Assembly (NCBI RefSeq): GCF_007992495.1
Contig: NZ_BKAJ01000055.1
Location: forward strand, 1 to 34,741
Reading direction: 5' to 3'
DNA: 34,741 nucleotides
DNA from: Reyranella soli
GTDB lineage: Bacteria > Pseudomonadota > Alphaproteobacteria > Reyranellales > Reyranellaceae
This document shows, piece after piece, positions 6,911 to 14,623 of the stretch. The notes under the pieces were generated by a model that had not been told where the DNA came from, did no database searches, and worked only from the letters and a program-made list of their open reading frames with translations. The position numbers and the translations under genes were made by a program. Each line of letters starts with the position of its first letter. The first letter of the stretch is position 1.

Positions 6911-8074
6911 TCACGGCGCGGCGTTGCCGACGACGCGATCGAGAATCCAGAGATTGTAATCGTGAACCAGCTTGTCCTGGGGCGTGAAGCAGCCGCGCGT
7001 GTTGTAGCGCGAGCTCAGCCCCTTCTGCTGGCGCTCGGCGGCGAGGACGTCCTCGTCGCGCACGACGTTACCGTTCTCGAGGTACTGGGCGTAGATCTCC
7101 TCGAAGTCCGGCAGCTCGGCGGTGCTCTTCGGCACCAGGTTCGAGGTGACCAGCGTGCAGTTCTCCGGGCCGTCGGGGTAGATTTCCGTCGCCGACACCA
7201 TGTCGATGGCGAAGCCCATCATGGTGTTGGCATGGACGACCGGGAAGAACGTACCGACCTTCAGCTCTTCTGGCAGGTCGAGCTGCGGCAGCTTCTTCTG
7301 GTGCTCGCGCACCCCGCGCGTGCCGTCGAAGTAGGTGTAGTGCATCAGGTAGTTGCCGAGGTAACGCGTCGGATCGTGGAAGTCGCGCTTCGACACCTTC
7401 TTGAAGTTCAGCGTGTGCTGGTGGACGAACGGCACGTGGTAGCCGTCGCTGAAGTTCTCCATGTAGAGCTTCCAGTTGGCCTTCACCGGCCACTCGCGGC
7501 GCGACACGCAGACCATTTCGTCGGTCTTCCACGGCGCGGTACGCTGCGGCAGGTCGCCCAGGTAGCTCATCAGGTCCTGCGCGTCGGGATCGAAGTTGAT
7601 CCACATGAAGCCGGCCCATGTCTCGAGGCGAATCTCGACAAGGTTGTGGTCGCCCATCTTGAAGGTGTCGGTTTCGCCGATCAGCGGGGTCGCGTAGAGC
7701 TTGCCCTCGAAATCGAAGGCCCAGGCGTGATACGGGCACTTGATCATCTTGCAGTTGCCCTCGCCCTCCAGCATCTCCGAGCCGCGATGGGGGCAGGAGT
7801 TGATGAAGACGCGGACCTTCATGTCCTTGCCGCGCACGACGATCAGGGGCACGCCGCAGAACATCTGGGTGAAGTAGTCGCCGGGGTTCGGAACACGGGT
7901 GTGGTGGCCGATGCAGTTCCAGAACTTGAAGAAGATGCGCTCGCGCTCGCGATCGTAGAACCGCTTGGAGGTGTAGCACCAGGCCGGCAGCGTATGCGCC
8001 TCGTCGTAGCGACGATGCACACTGTCATAGTGGCGCGGATTGAAGATGTCCTCCGGCTCGCGCATGTCTTGCAT
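6911..8074 (-). CDS. Rieske non-heme iron oxygenase, alpha subunit
   Basis: 387-aa cytosolic oxygenase of the ring-hydroxylating dioxygenase alpha-subunit superfamily, which uses O2 and electrons from a reductase to hydroxylate or demethylate its substrate. The Rieske [2Fe-2S] ligands are Cys94-Pro-His96 (CPHRGSE) and Cys113-x2-His116 (CPYHAW). The catalytic-domain signature ENFSDGYHVPFVH gives the bridging Asp210 and iron ligands His213 and His218; the third carboxylate ligand should lie in the acidic C-terminal part. Start at ATG 8074 with AAGGAG (8081-8086). No beta subunit, ferredoxin or ferredoxin reductase is encoded nearby, so the electron donor must come from elsewhere. Its position between permease and ATPase genes ties it to the imported substrate. 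Many single-subunit relatives act on quaternary amines, aromatic acids or methylated heterocycles; the substrate is unknown. Confidence 0.93.
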   Translation of the reverse strand: MQDMREPEDIFNPRHYDSVHRRYDEAHTLPAWCYTSKRFYDRERERIFFKFWNCIGHHTRVPNPGDYFTQMFCGVPLIVVRGKDMKVRVFINSCPHRGSEMLEGEGNCKMIKCPYHAWAFDFEGKLYATPLIGETDTFKMGDHNLVEIRLETWAGFMWINFDPDAQDLMSYLGDLPQRTAPWKTDEMVCVSRREWPVKANWKLYMENFSDGYHVPFVHQHTLNFKKVSKRDFHDPTRYLGNYLMHYTYFDGTRGVREHQKKLPQLDLPEELKVGTFFPVVHANTMMGFAIDMVSATEIYPDGPENCTLVTSNLVPKSTAELPDFEEIYAQYLENGNVVRDEDVLAAERQQKGLSSRYNTRGCFTPQDKLVHDYNLWILDRVVGNAAP

Positions 8075-8151
8075 CTCTCTCTCCTTGGTTTGCTCTTACG
8101 CCCTCTTCACGACTTGCCGCCGGAAAGCAGGAATGCTTCCTCGAACCGTGT

Positions 8152-8997
8152 TCAGGTCCCGGGGCCTGTCGGAATTGCGGTATCCGCGTCGTCCCAGAAC
8201 AGCAGCCGGGCGCGCGTGAAGTCGACGAGCGCGTGCAACGTCAGCCCGGTTGCCGCGAGGACCAGGAGAATCGAGAAAACACGCGCGGTATCGAGATTGC
8301 CATTGGCGTAGAGGATGAGCGTGCCCAGCCCCTCCTTGGCGCCCATGAATTCGCCGACAATGGTGCCGAGCAGCGCCAGCACGACGGCTATATTGATGCC
8401 GGCAAAGATGTGCGGCAGCGCACCGGGCAACGCGACCATCTTGAAGATCTGCCAGCGGCGAGCGCCCAGGGCGCGCAGCACGTCCATGCGGCCGGGGTCG
8501 ACCGACCGCAACCCGCTGACCGTGCTGATGAAGACCGGGAAAAAGCCGATCACCGCCGACAATGCCACCTTCGATCCCATGCCGTAGCCGAACCAGACGA
8601 TGATCAGTGGCGCGAGCGCGATCTTTGGCGTTGCCTCGAGCGCCAGCACGATCGGCTGCAGCGCCCGGCTCAGCCGCTCCGACAGGGTCGTCAGCGATCC
8701 CATGGCGACGCCCAGCGCACAAGCGATGAGGAAGCCGGAGATCGCCTGCATCAAGGTGACCTGGAGATTGATGATGTAGAGACCACTGCTCAACCCATCG
8801 ACGACATTGGCGGCGATCTCGCCGGGGGCGGGCAGCACCATCGGGTCGAGGAAGCCGGCCCGAGCCGCCCACTCCCAGGCGGAGACGACAACGACGAAGA
8901 ACAGGACGGGCGGCCAAGCGTGCTTGGCGAGACGGCTGGCAGAGGTTGGCAGAGTCCGAAGGATCGAGTGACGCGCGCCGGGCATAGGACGTCCCAT
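8152..8997 (-). CDS. NitT/TauT-type ABC transporter permease (first of two)
   Basis: About 281-aa inner-membrane permease, SsuC/TauC type. EAA loop: MDVLRALGARRWQIFKMVALP, followed by GALPHIFAGINIAVVLALLGTIVGEFMGAKEGLG; conserved block TPKIALAPLIIVWFGYG. The N-terminal membrane segment is PPVLFFVVVVSAWEWAARAG. The start is uncertain: ATG 8997 and ATG 8985 both lack a strong ribosome site, and an upstream ATG at 9039 adds a non-conserved tail. I give 8997. It is first in the minus-strand operon, 77 bp ahead of the Rieske gene and about 57 bp downstream of a palindromic operator-like site (9054-9067). The hydrophobic pattern gives six candidate transmembrane helices. Confidence 0.88.
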   Translation of the reverse strand: MGRPMPGARHSILRTLPTSASRLAKHAWPPVLFFVVVVSAWEWAARAGFLDPMVLPAPGEIAANVVDGLSSGLYIINLQVTLMQAISGFLIACALGVAMGSLTTLSERLSRALQPIVLALEATPKIALAPLIIVWFGYGMGSKVALSAVIGFFPVFISTVSGLRSVDPGRMDVLRALGARRWQIFKMVALPGALPHIFAGINIAVVLALLGTIVGEFMGAKEGLGTLILYANGNLDTARVFSILLVLAATGLTLHALVDFTRARLLFWDDADTAIPTGPGT

Positions 8998-9053
8998 CAA
9001 CGGATACACCGGATGTGTAGCAACTATCGCGCCAAGCACATCGCGCCTTGATC

Positions 9054-9067
9054 GTCAGCATACTGAC
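9054..9067. promoter_or_regulatory. Operator-like palindrome, site 1
   Basis: GTCAGCATACTGAC, a 14-bp palindrome with one mismatched pair, preceded by TTGATC. It lies 57 bp upstream of the first gene of the Rieske/transporter operon. The CAGTATACTG core resembles sites of FCD-type GntR repressors (general NGTNNNACN pattern), but a MarR protein is also possible since one is encoded at 14842-15309. Confidence 0.65.
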
Positions 9068-9100
9068 AATCGGCGCTACGCGCTTAACGTCGACCTGATC

Positions 9101-9114
9101 GTCAGTATACTGAC
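9101..9114. promoter_or_regulatory. Operator-like palindrome, site 2 (perfect)
   Basis: GTCAGTATACTGAC is a perfect 14-bp palindrome. With its left flank (TGATC) it matches site 1 over 19 positions with one difference and lies 47 bp from it. It contains TATACT (9106-9111), a good -10-like hexamer, with a TTAACG box 16 bp upstream, so a bound protein could occlude a promoter. Confidence 0.7.
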
Positions 9115-9620
9115 GGCACGCCGGGGTGCGCGCGCCATCCAAGAATCATCGAGCCGCTGACCAGTCCTTGTGCAAGCTGACGCGCGTACTGCATCCGATC
9201 GGGACACTGCGAACTGCTCGCAATCACCGACCTCGCCCGCGGACTGGCGGGGGCGACGATAGATGCTTCAGGGCGACGGGCGGGACGCTCACGCGACGCT
9301 CGCCGGTCACTCCCTTTCAGGATTGGCGCCGCACGCGCTCGGGCGAGGAATTCTGCCCTTGCCTATGGTCCGAAGTCCTTTCCGCCCTGGTATGGCGCGC
9401 GATCCTGGCCGGACACTTTGCGCTGCCAGCTGACGCGACGTCGTTCGCCGACGTCAACGTAACCGTACTTGCGGGCCATCGCGATGTCCTCGATTGGCAC
9501 TACGGGAGAACGTTCGAGGCTCTCGGCGAGGCACTCGGCCAGTCCAGCCAGTCGACGGAGGAACGCGGCGGATGTCGCCATGACAATCCACAACGCAAAT
9601 GTCGTGCCTGTCTGAATTTA
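9115..9620. other. About 500-bp stretch without a recognisable gene
   Basis: Between palindrome sites 2 and 3 there are open frames on both strands (plus 9126-9683; minus 9363-9593, a 76-aa reading), but none shows a family motif, a good ribosome site or continuity with neighbours. It may be a decayed gene or a long control region for the divergent operons. I cannot assign it. Confidence 0.5.
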
Positions 9621-9634
9621 CTCAGTATGCTGAC
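9621..9634. promoter_or_regulatory. Operator-like palindrome, site 3
   Basis: CTCAGTATGCTGAC; its reverse complement GTCAGCATACTGAG differs from site 1 by one base. It lies 73 bp upstream of the amidohydrolase start (9707), a normal operator position for the plus-strand operon. With sites 1 and 2 it suggests one regulator controls both divergent operons. Confidence 0.65.
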
Positions 9635-9706
9635 GGTCTACTGGCATGTCGCTTGCAAACACCAGTGTGCACTCGTTGAATGAGTGGCCTGCCTGGAGAA
9701 CTATCC

Positions 9707-10996
9707 ATGGATACCGTTCAGTCCGCGCCCTACGAGATATTGCTCAAGGGCGGCCGCGTCATCGATCCAGCGCAGGGCCTCGACGGCGTGATGGATGTTG
9801 CCGTCAACGACGGTCGGGTCGCCGCCATCGGCAAGGACCTGCCAGGCCCGGCGCGTGAAACGGTCGACGTGCGCGGCAAGCTGGTGCTGCCGGGCCTGAT
9901 CGACACACATGCCCACGTCTACCGCTACGTCAGCGGCCGCTTCGGGCTGGACGCCGACATGGTCGGCGTCCGTTCCGGCGTCACCACGGTGGTCGACCAG
10001 GGCGGTCCGTCCGTTTTGACCTTCCCAGGCTTCCGCGAGTATGTCGTGAAACCCGCCGCGACGCGCGTACTGGCCTTCATCTCGGCCTACATGGTGGGCG
10101 GCCTCGAGGGCCACTACTACCCCGAGCTCTACCGGCCGGATTGCATCGCCGTCGACGACACGATCCGTTCCGGCCGCGAGAATGCCGACCTGGTGCGCGG
10201 CGTGAAGGGACACGCCGAGATCGGTGGCTTCACGCGCTGGGGCGACGAGGCGATGCGGCGGGCGGCCACGATCGGCCGCGGCCTCGACCTGCCGCTCTAC
10301 ATCCATTTCGGCCAACTGTGGCCGCTGCCGGACGGCAAGGAGGCCTACGACGTCGACGCCATCCTGCCGGACATGCTGGAGATCCTGCGGCCGGGCGACG
10401 TCCTTGCCCATCCCTTTACCCGTCACCCCGGCGGTTTCGTCGATCGCAGCGGCAAGCTGCACGCTGTCGTTCGTGAGGCGCTGGCACGCGGCCTCAAGAC
10501 CGACGTCGGCCATGGCTCGCACTTTTCGTTCAAGATGGCGCGGCTGGTACTGGAGGCAGGGGTCGTGCCCGATACGCTGGGTGCCGACATGCATGGCTAC
10601 AACACGAAGGTCCCTAAGCCGCGCGGCACGCCGAACGAGCACCCCGACAAGGACGAGATGCATCTCTTCGCCGGCGCGCAGAACTTCTCGCTGGCGTCGG
10701 CCATGACCAGCATGCTCGCGCTCGGCCTGACATTGGAGCAGATCGTTCCGATGGTGACGAGCAACTGCGCCGCCATGCTCGGCATGCAGGACGAGATCGG
10801 CACCCTGAAGCCTGGCGCCGAGGCCGACGTCACGGTGCTCGACGATTTGCGGGGCCGCTTCGTGCTGATGGACAACGAGGATACGCAGGTGACGACCGAC
10901 CGAATGCTGCGGCCGGCTTTCTGCCTGCGCGCCGGCGTCCGATTCGAGGCTGATGCCGAAATCCTTCCCAAGGCGGTGATGGCCGCGGCGGCATGA
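9707..10996 (+). CDS. Amidohydrolase (cyclic amidohydrolase / deacetylase-like)
   Basis: 429-aa metal-dependent hydrolase of the amidohydrolase superfamily. It has the N-terminal beta-sandwich strand ILLKGGRVIDPAQGLDGVMD, the metal motif THAH (His68, His70) in LPGLIDTHAHVY, further candidate ligand histidines in the AHPFTRHPGG region and a late DMHGYNTK segment (metal Asp), then the closing GTLKPGAEADVTVLD strand. This arrangement fits the dihydroorotase-like/deacetylase branch, enzymes that hydrolyse cyclic amides, imides or N-acyl groups. I chose ATG 9707 because GGAGAA lies 8 nt upstream; an in-frame ATG at 9680 has none. The end overlaps the Mo-hydroxylase start by 4 nt (ATGA), so the product probably works in the same pathway: ring hydroxylation by the Mo enzyme plus ring opening by this one is the natural reading. 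Substrate unknown. Confidence 0.85.
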   Translation: MDTVQSAPYEILLKGGRVIDPAQGLDGVMDVAVNDGRVAAIGKDLPGPARETVDVRGKLVLPGLIDTHAHVYRYVSGRFGLDADMVGVRSGVTTVVDQGGPSVLTFPGFREYVVKPAATRVLAFISAYMVGGLEGHYYPELYRPDCIAVDDTIRSGRENADLVRGVKGHAEIGGFTRWGDEAMRRAATIGRGLDLPLYIHFGQLWPLPDGKEAYDVDAILPDMLEILRPGDVLAHPFTRHPGGFVDRSGKLHAVVREALARGLKTDVGHGSHFSFKMARLVLEAGVVPDTLGADMHGYNTKVPKPRGTPNEHPDKDEMHLFAGAQNFSLASAMTSMLALGLTLEQIVPMVTSNCAAMLGMQDEIGTLKPGAEADVTVLDDLRGRFVLMDNEDTQVTTDRMLRPAFCLRAGVRFEADAEILPKAVMAAAA

Positions 10997-13338
10997 ACGC
11001 CGGCGCCACCGGCTTCGGCGTCGGCGCAGCCCTGCGCCGCAAGGAAGATGCCCGCTTTCTCATCGGCAAGGGCCGCTATGTCGGGGACATCACGCGTCCG
11101 GGCATGCTCGAGGTCGCATTCCTGCGCAGTCCGGTCGCGCATGCCCGGCTGAAGCGGCTGACCAAGCCAGCCGGCCACGAGCAACAGGTCTTCACCATCG
11201 ACGATCTGCCCGAGATCAAGACGATCCGCGCCAACTCCGCCCTGCCCGGCTTCCGCGTATCCGAGCAGCCGGTCCTCGCCAGAGGCAAGATCCGCCATGT
11301 CGGCGAGGCGATCGCCGCCTGCATCGCCGGCAGCCGCGCCGAAGCTGAGGACCTCGCCGGCGCGTGCGAACTCGACTACGAGATGCTGCCGGCCGTCTCC
11401 GACATGACCCGCGCGCACCTGCCGGGCACGCCGCTGCTGCACGAAGACTGGTCGATGAACGCCTTTCTCGAAACCCATCGCAACGACGATGTCTCGGGCC
11501 TCGACGCGATCGCCGCCGCAAAGGTCACCCGTACCCTGCGCACCTCCCGGCAGTGCATGGCGCCGCTCGAGGGCCGCGGCGTGCTCGCCGAGTGGGATCC
11601 GCGGCTCGAGCAGATCATCGTCACGACGTCGACGCAGATGCCGCACGTCACCAAGTCCGGCCTCGCCGATTGCCTGGGCCTCGACGAAGGCCAGGTGCGG
11701 ATCATTTCTCCCGATGTCGGTGGCGGCTTCGGCTACAAGGGCATCCTGTTGCCGGAAGAGCTCGTGCTGGCGCAGCTCGCGATCAGGCTCGGCCGTCCCG
11801 TGCGCTGGCTGGAGGACCGTTTCGAGCAGCTGACGGCCGGCGCCAACTGCCGGGAACACCACTACGTCATCACCGCGTGGGCTGACGAGGCGGGTCGGCT
11901 GCTGGGCGTCGAATGCGATGCCATCGTCGATGCCGGTGCCTATTCGTCCTATCCATTCGGTGCCTGCCTGGAGGCCGCCCAGGTCGGCTCGATCCTGCCC
12001 GGCCCCTATGCACTGCCGCTGCTGCGCTGCCACACCATGTCGGCCTGCACCAACAAGCCGCCGATCCTTCCCTATCGTGGCGTCGCACGTACGGGCGTGT
12101 GCTACGCCATGGAAACGACGCTCGACGCGCTGGCGCGACAGCTCGGGATCTCTGCGGAAGCGATCCGGCTCGCCAACCTCGTCCGGCCCGAGGCCATGCC
12201 GTACCGAAACCTCGTTGGCAAGGTCTTCGACAGCGGCGACTATCCCGAAGCCCTGCGGCGCGCCGTCGCCGCCATCGATGTCCCGTCGATACGCGCGCGT
12301 CAGGCGAAGGGCGAGGCCGTCGGCTTCGGCCTTGCGACCTTCTGCGAGCAAGGCGCGCACGGCACATCGGTCTATCACGCCTGGGGCATCCCGTTTGTGC
12401 CGGGCTTCGAGCAGGCCTTCGTCAGGCTGAGCCCCGACGGCATTCTGGAAGTGCGCGTCGGCGTGCACAGCCACGGCCAGGGGATGGAAACTTCGTTGGC
12501 GCAGGTCGCGCACACAATCCTCGGCGTCCATCCCGACAAAGTCCGCATCGTCCTCGGCGATACTGCCCTCACGCCCTACTCGACCGGCACCTGGGGCAGC
12601 CGCGCGGCTGTCATGGCAGGCGGTGCCGTCGCAGAGGCCTGCCGGCAGCTGGGTGATCGCATCGCCTCGATCGGTGCGGGCCTCCTGCAGGTTACGCGTC
12701 CCGACGTGGTGGTCGCCGACGGCTTCGTTCGCCGCATCGAAGGCGAGGGCTCGGTCAGTATCGCCGACGTCGCGCGGACCTGGTATCGCGCGCCACAGAA
12801 CCTGCCCAAGGGGGTCGACAAGGGCGGTCTTGAGGTCACGGCAGGCTACCGTCCCGATCCAGATACCGGCACCCACTCCTATGCTGCCCATGCCGTCGTG
12901 GCCCGCGTCGACCTCGAGACCGGCGCCGTGGTGCTCGAGGACTTCGTCGTCGTCGAGGATGGCGGCAAGCTGATCAATCCGATGATCGTCGATGGCCAGG
13001 TGCTGGGCGGCCTCGCCCAAGGTATCGGCACTGCGCTCTACGAGGAGATGCCGTACGACGGCGCTGGCCAGCCACTGGCTGCGACCCTTGCCGACTACCT
13101 GCTGCCGGGAAGCGCCGATGTCCCCGATGTCCGGCTCGAACACATGGAGACACCGAGCCCATGGACCACGTTCGGCCAGAAGGGCATTGGCGAGAGCGGC
13201 GCGATCGGGCCGCCGGCGGCGATCGTGAATGCAATCAACGATGCACTGGCCTCGATCGGCGCGGAAGTGACCGACCTTCCGGCGACCCCCGAGCGCGTCC
13301 TCGCCGCGATCGCGGCCGCCAGGGCAGGCAAGGCATGA
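10993..13338 (+). CDS. Molybdenum hydroxylase large subunit (xanthine dehydrogenase / CoxL family)
   Basis: 781-aa molybdopterin-binding catalytic subunit, the usual length for CoxL/XdhB-type chains. N-terminus GVGAALRRKEDARFLIGKGRYVGDI is the standard entry to the first domain. Mo-cofactor binding blocks include PDVGGGFGYKG, the PYRGVARTGVCYAMET segment and HSHGQGMETSLAQ. The catalytic base is expected at Glu734 in GQKGIGESGAIGPPAAI. The active-site loop AYRCSFR of true form-I CO dehydrogenases is absent, so CO oxidation is unlikely; an N-heterocycle or aldehyde is more plausible. It is coupled by ATGA overlaps to the amidohydrolase before it and the FAD subunit after it. No XdhC- or CoxD/E/F-like cofactor-insertion gene is in the window. 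Confidence 0.93.
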   Translation: MNAGATGFGVGAALRRKEDARFLIGKGRYVGDITRPGMLEVAFLRSPVAHARLKRLTKPAGHEQQVFTIDDLPEIKTIRANSALPGFRVSEQPVLARGKIRHVGEAIAACIAGSRAEAEDLAGACELDYEMLPAVSDMTRAHLPGTPLLHEDWSMNAFLETHRNDDVSGLDAIAAAKVTRTLRTSRQCMAPLEGRGVLAEWDPRLEQIIVTTSTQMPHVTKSGLADCLGLDEGQVRIISPDVGGGFGYKGILLPEELVLAQLAIRLGRPVRWLEDRFEQLTAGANCREHHYVITAWADEAGRLLGVECDAIVDAGAYSSYPFGACLEAAQVGSILPGPYALPLLRCHTMSACTNKPPILPYRGVARTGVCYAMETTLDALARQLGISAEAIRLANLVRPEAMPYRNLVGKVFDSGDYPEALRRAVAAIDVPSIRARQAKGEAVGFGLATFCEQGAHGTSVYHAWGIPFVPGFEQAFVRLSPDGILEVRVGVHSHGQGMETSLAQVAHTILGVHPDKVRIVLGDTALTPYSTGTWGSRAAVMAGGAVAEACRQLGDRIASIGAGLLQVTRPDVVVADGFVRRIEGEGSVSIADVARTWYRAPQNLPKGVDKGGLEVTAGYRPDPDTGTHSYAAHAVVARVDLETGAVVLEDFVVVEDGGKLINPMIVDGQVLGGLAQGIGTALYEEMPYDGAGQPLAATLADYLLPGSADVPDVRLEHMETPSPWTTFGQKGIGESGAIGPPAAIVNAINDALASIGAEVTDLPATPERVLAAIAAARAGKA

Positions 13339-14129
13339 AACCCTCGCGCTTTTCCTACAAACGGCCCGCAAGTTGGGACGATGCCGTGAAGCTCGTTCTT
13401 GCCGGAGCGCGTCCCGGCGCAGGCACGCAGTCGCTCGGCCCCATGCTCAACCTGCGCCTTGCCCGGCCCGATACCATCGCCGACCTCCGGCACCTGCCGG
13501 ACTACGCTGGTGTCAGCGTGAGGGGTGACACCGTGCGGATCGGCGCCGGTACGACTCACGCCGCGCTCGAGGATGGCGTAGTGCCCGGCCGGCTCGGCCA
13601 GATCATGGCGAGCGTCGCACGGCGCATCGCCTACCGCCCAGTGCGCACTCGCGGCACGATTGGAGGCAGCCTCGCACATGCCGATCCTGCGGCGGATTGG
13701 GTCGCTGTCTTGCCTGCGCTCGGGGGCGTCGCCGTCGCATTCGGTGCCGCCGGCGAGCGGCGCCTGCCGCTGGCCAACTTCGTCACCGGCATCTTCGAGA
13801 CAGCTCTCGCACCGGGCGAGGTGCTGCGCGCCGTCGAGGTCCCGATGCTGCGGGATGCCGCCCGCTGGGGTCACTGGAAGTTCTGCCGCAAGATCGGCGA
13901 ATTCTCCAAGGCGACCGCGTGCCTGCTCGATGTTCCTGGCGCCAGGCCGCGCGCCGTCCTGGCCGCGCTCGACGGGCCGCCCATGGTGATCGATGACGCC
14001 GCAGCCCTGCTCGCCGATCCCACCGGCGAGGCAAGGCGGATCGTGGCGGGCTGTCCGGGGCTCTCGCCGTGGCGACAGGCAATCGCCGAGGCCGCGCTGC
14101 GGCACGCCGTCCAGGGCGCGCGGGCGTGA
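13335..14129 (+). CDS. Molybdenum hydroxylase medium (FAD) subunit, CoxM family
   Basis: 264-aa FAD-binding subunit that passes electrons from the iron-sulfur subunit to an acceptor. It starts at ATG 13335, overlapping the large-subunit stop by 4 nt. Family signs: FSYKRPASWDDAVKL start, first FAD motif AGAGTQSLGPMLNLRLARP (residues 28-45), second motif TRGTIGGSLAHADPAAD (105-121), and a C-terminal CO-dehydrogenase flavoprotein domain (GHWKFCRKIGEFSKATACLL). The length is slightly short of the usual 280-290 aa, with a compact C-terminal domain. The AGAGT version of the first motif differs slightly from the more common AGGQS/AGGTD. Confidence 0.92.
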   Translation: MKPSRFSYKRPASWDDAVKLVLAGARPGAGTQSLGPMLNLRLARPDTIADLRHLPDYAGVSVRGDTVRIGAGTTHAALEDGVVPGRLGQIMASVARRIAYRPVRTRGTIGGSLAHADPAADWVAVLPALGGVAVAFGAAGERRLPLANFVTGIFETALAPGEVLRAVEVPMLRDAARWGHWKFCRKIGEFSKATACLLDVPGARPRAVLAALDGPPMVIDDAAALLADPTGEARRIVAGCPGLSPWRQAIAEAALRHAVQGARA

Positions 14130-14623
14130 GCCGCATCGACATCACGCTCACCGTCAACGGCGAGCCGCGCGAACTCAAGGTCGAGCCGCGCGATCAACTC
14201 GCCGACGTCCTGCGCGGTCCCCTCATGTTGACAGGGACTCATGTCGGCTGCGAGCACGGCGTGTGTGGTGCCTGCACGATCGAGATCGATGGCGCACCGG
14301 CGCGCTCCTGCATCGCCCATGCCGGCAGCTGCGACGGCGCCACGATCCGCACCATTGAGGGTTTCGGCGACGATGAGATCATGAGGGCGCTGCGCGAAGC
14401 CTTTACGCGGGAGCACGCGCTGCAGTGCGGCTACTGCACACCCGGCATGCTGGTCGTCGGACGCGATGTCGTGCGCCGTTTGCCCGATGCCGACGAGGCG
14501 CGGGTGCGCGAAGAGATGTCGGGCAACCTCTGCCGTTGTACCGGCTATCGCGGCATCGTGCGCGCGATCGTGAGCGTCATCGTCGCTCGCCGCCATGCGC
14601 GCCGAGAAGGAGCCTGCCGATGA
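14126..14623 (+). CDS. Molybdenum hydroxylase small [2Fe-2S] subunit, CoxS family
   Basis: 165-aa iron-sulfur subunit with two [2Fe-2S] clusters. The plant-ferredoxin-type cluster is bound by Cys42, Cys47, Cys50 and Cys62 (GCEHGVCGACTIEIDG...SC); the helical cluster by Cys101, Cys104, Cys136 and Cys138 (QCGYCTPGM and NLCRCTGYRG). All eight ligands are present. The start is taken as GTG 14126, overlapping the FAD subunit's TGA by 4 nt; SRIDITLTVNGEPREL is the normal beginning. Order large-medium-small is common in environmental Mo hydroxylases. A longer reading from 14069 would duplicate the end of the previous gene and is rejected. Confidence 0.94.
   Translation: MSRIDITLTVNGEPRELKVEPRDQLADVLRGPLMLTGTHVGCEHGVCGACTIEIDGAPARSCIAHAGSCDGATIRTIEGFGDDEIMRALREAFTREHALQCGYCTPGMLVVGRDVVRRLPDADEARVREEMSGNLCRCTGYRGIVRAIVSVIVARRHARREGACR

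Noticed and set aside
9126..9683. 185-codon plus-strand frame in the control region
   Set aside because: No known motif, no good ribosome site and it runs through palindrome site 3; kept only as an unassigned stretch.
10597..13371. 924-codon minus-strand open frame opposite the Mo-hydroxylase large subunit
   Set aside because: Arg/Asp/Gly-rich antisense shadow of a high-GC gene; no motif and the plus strand encodes a complete, motif-rich enzyme.
10993..14623. Form-I CO dehydrogenase (CoxMSL)
   Set aside because: Large subunit lacks the AYRCSFR active-site loop, gene order is L-M-S and no CoxDEF genes are present.
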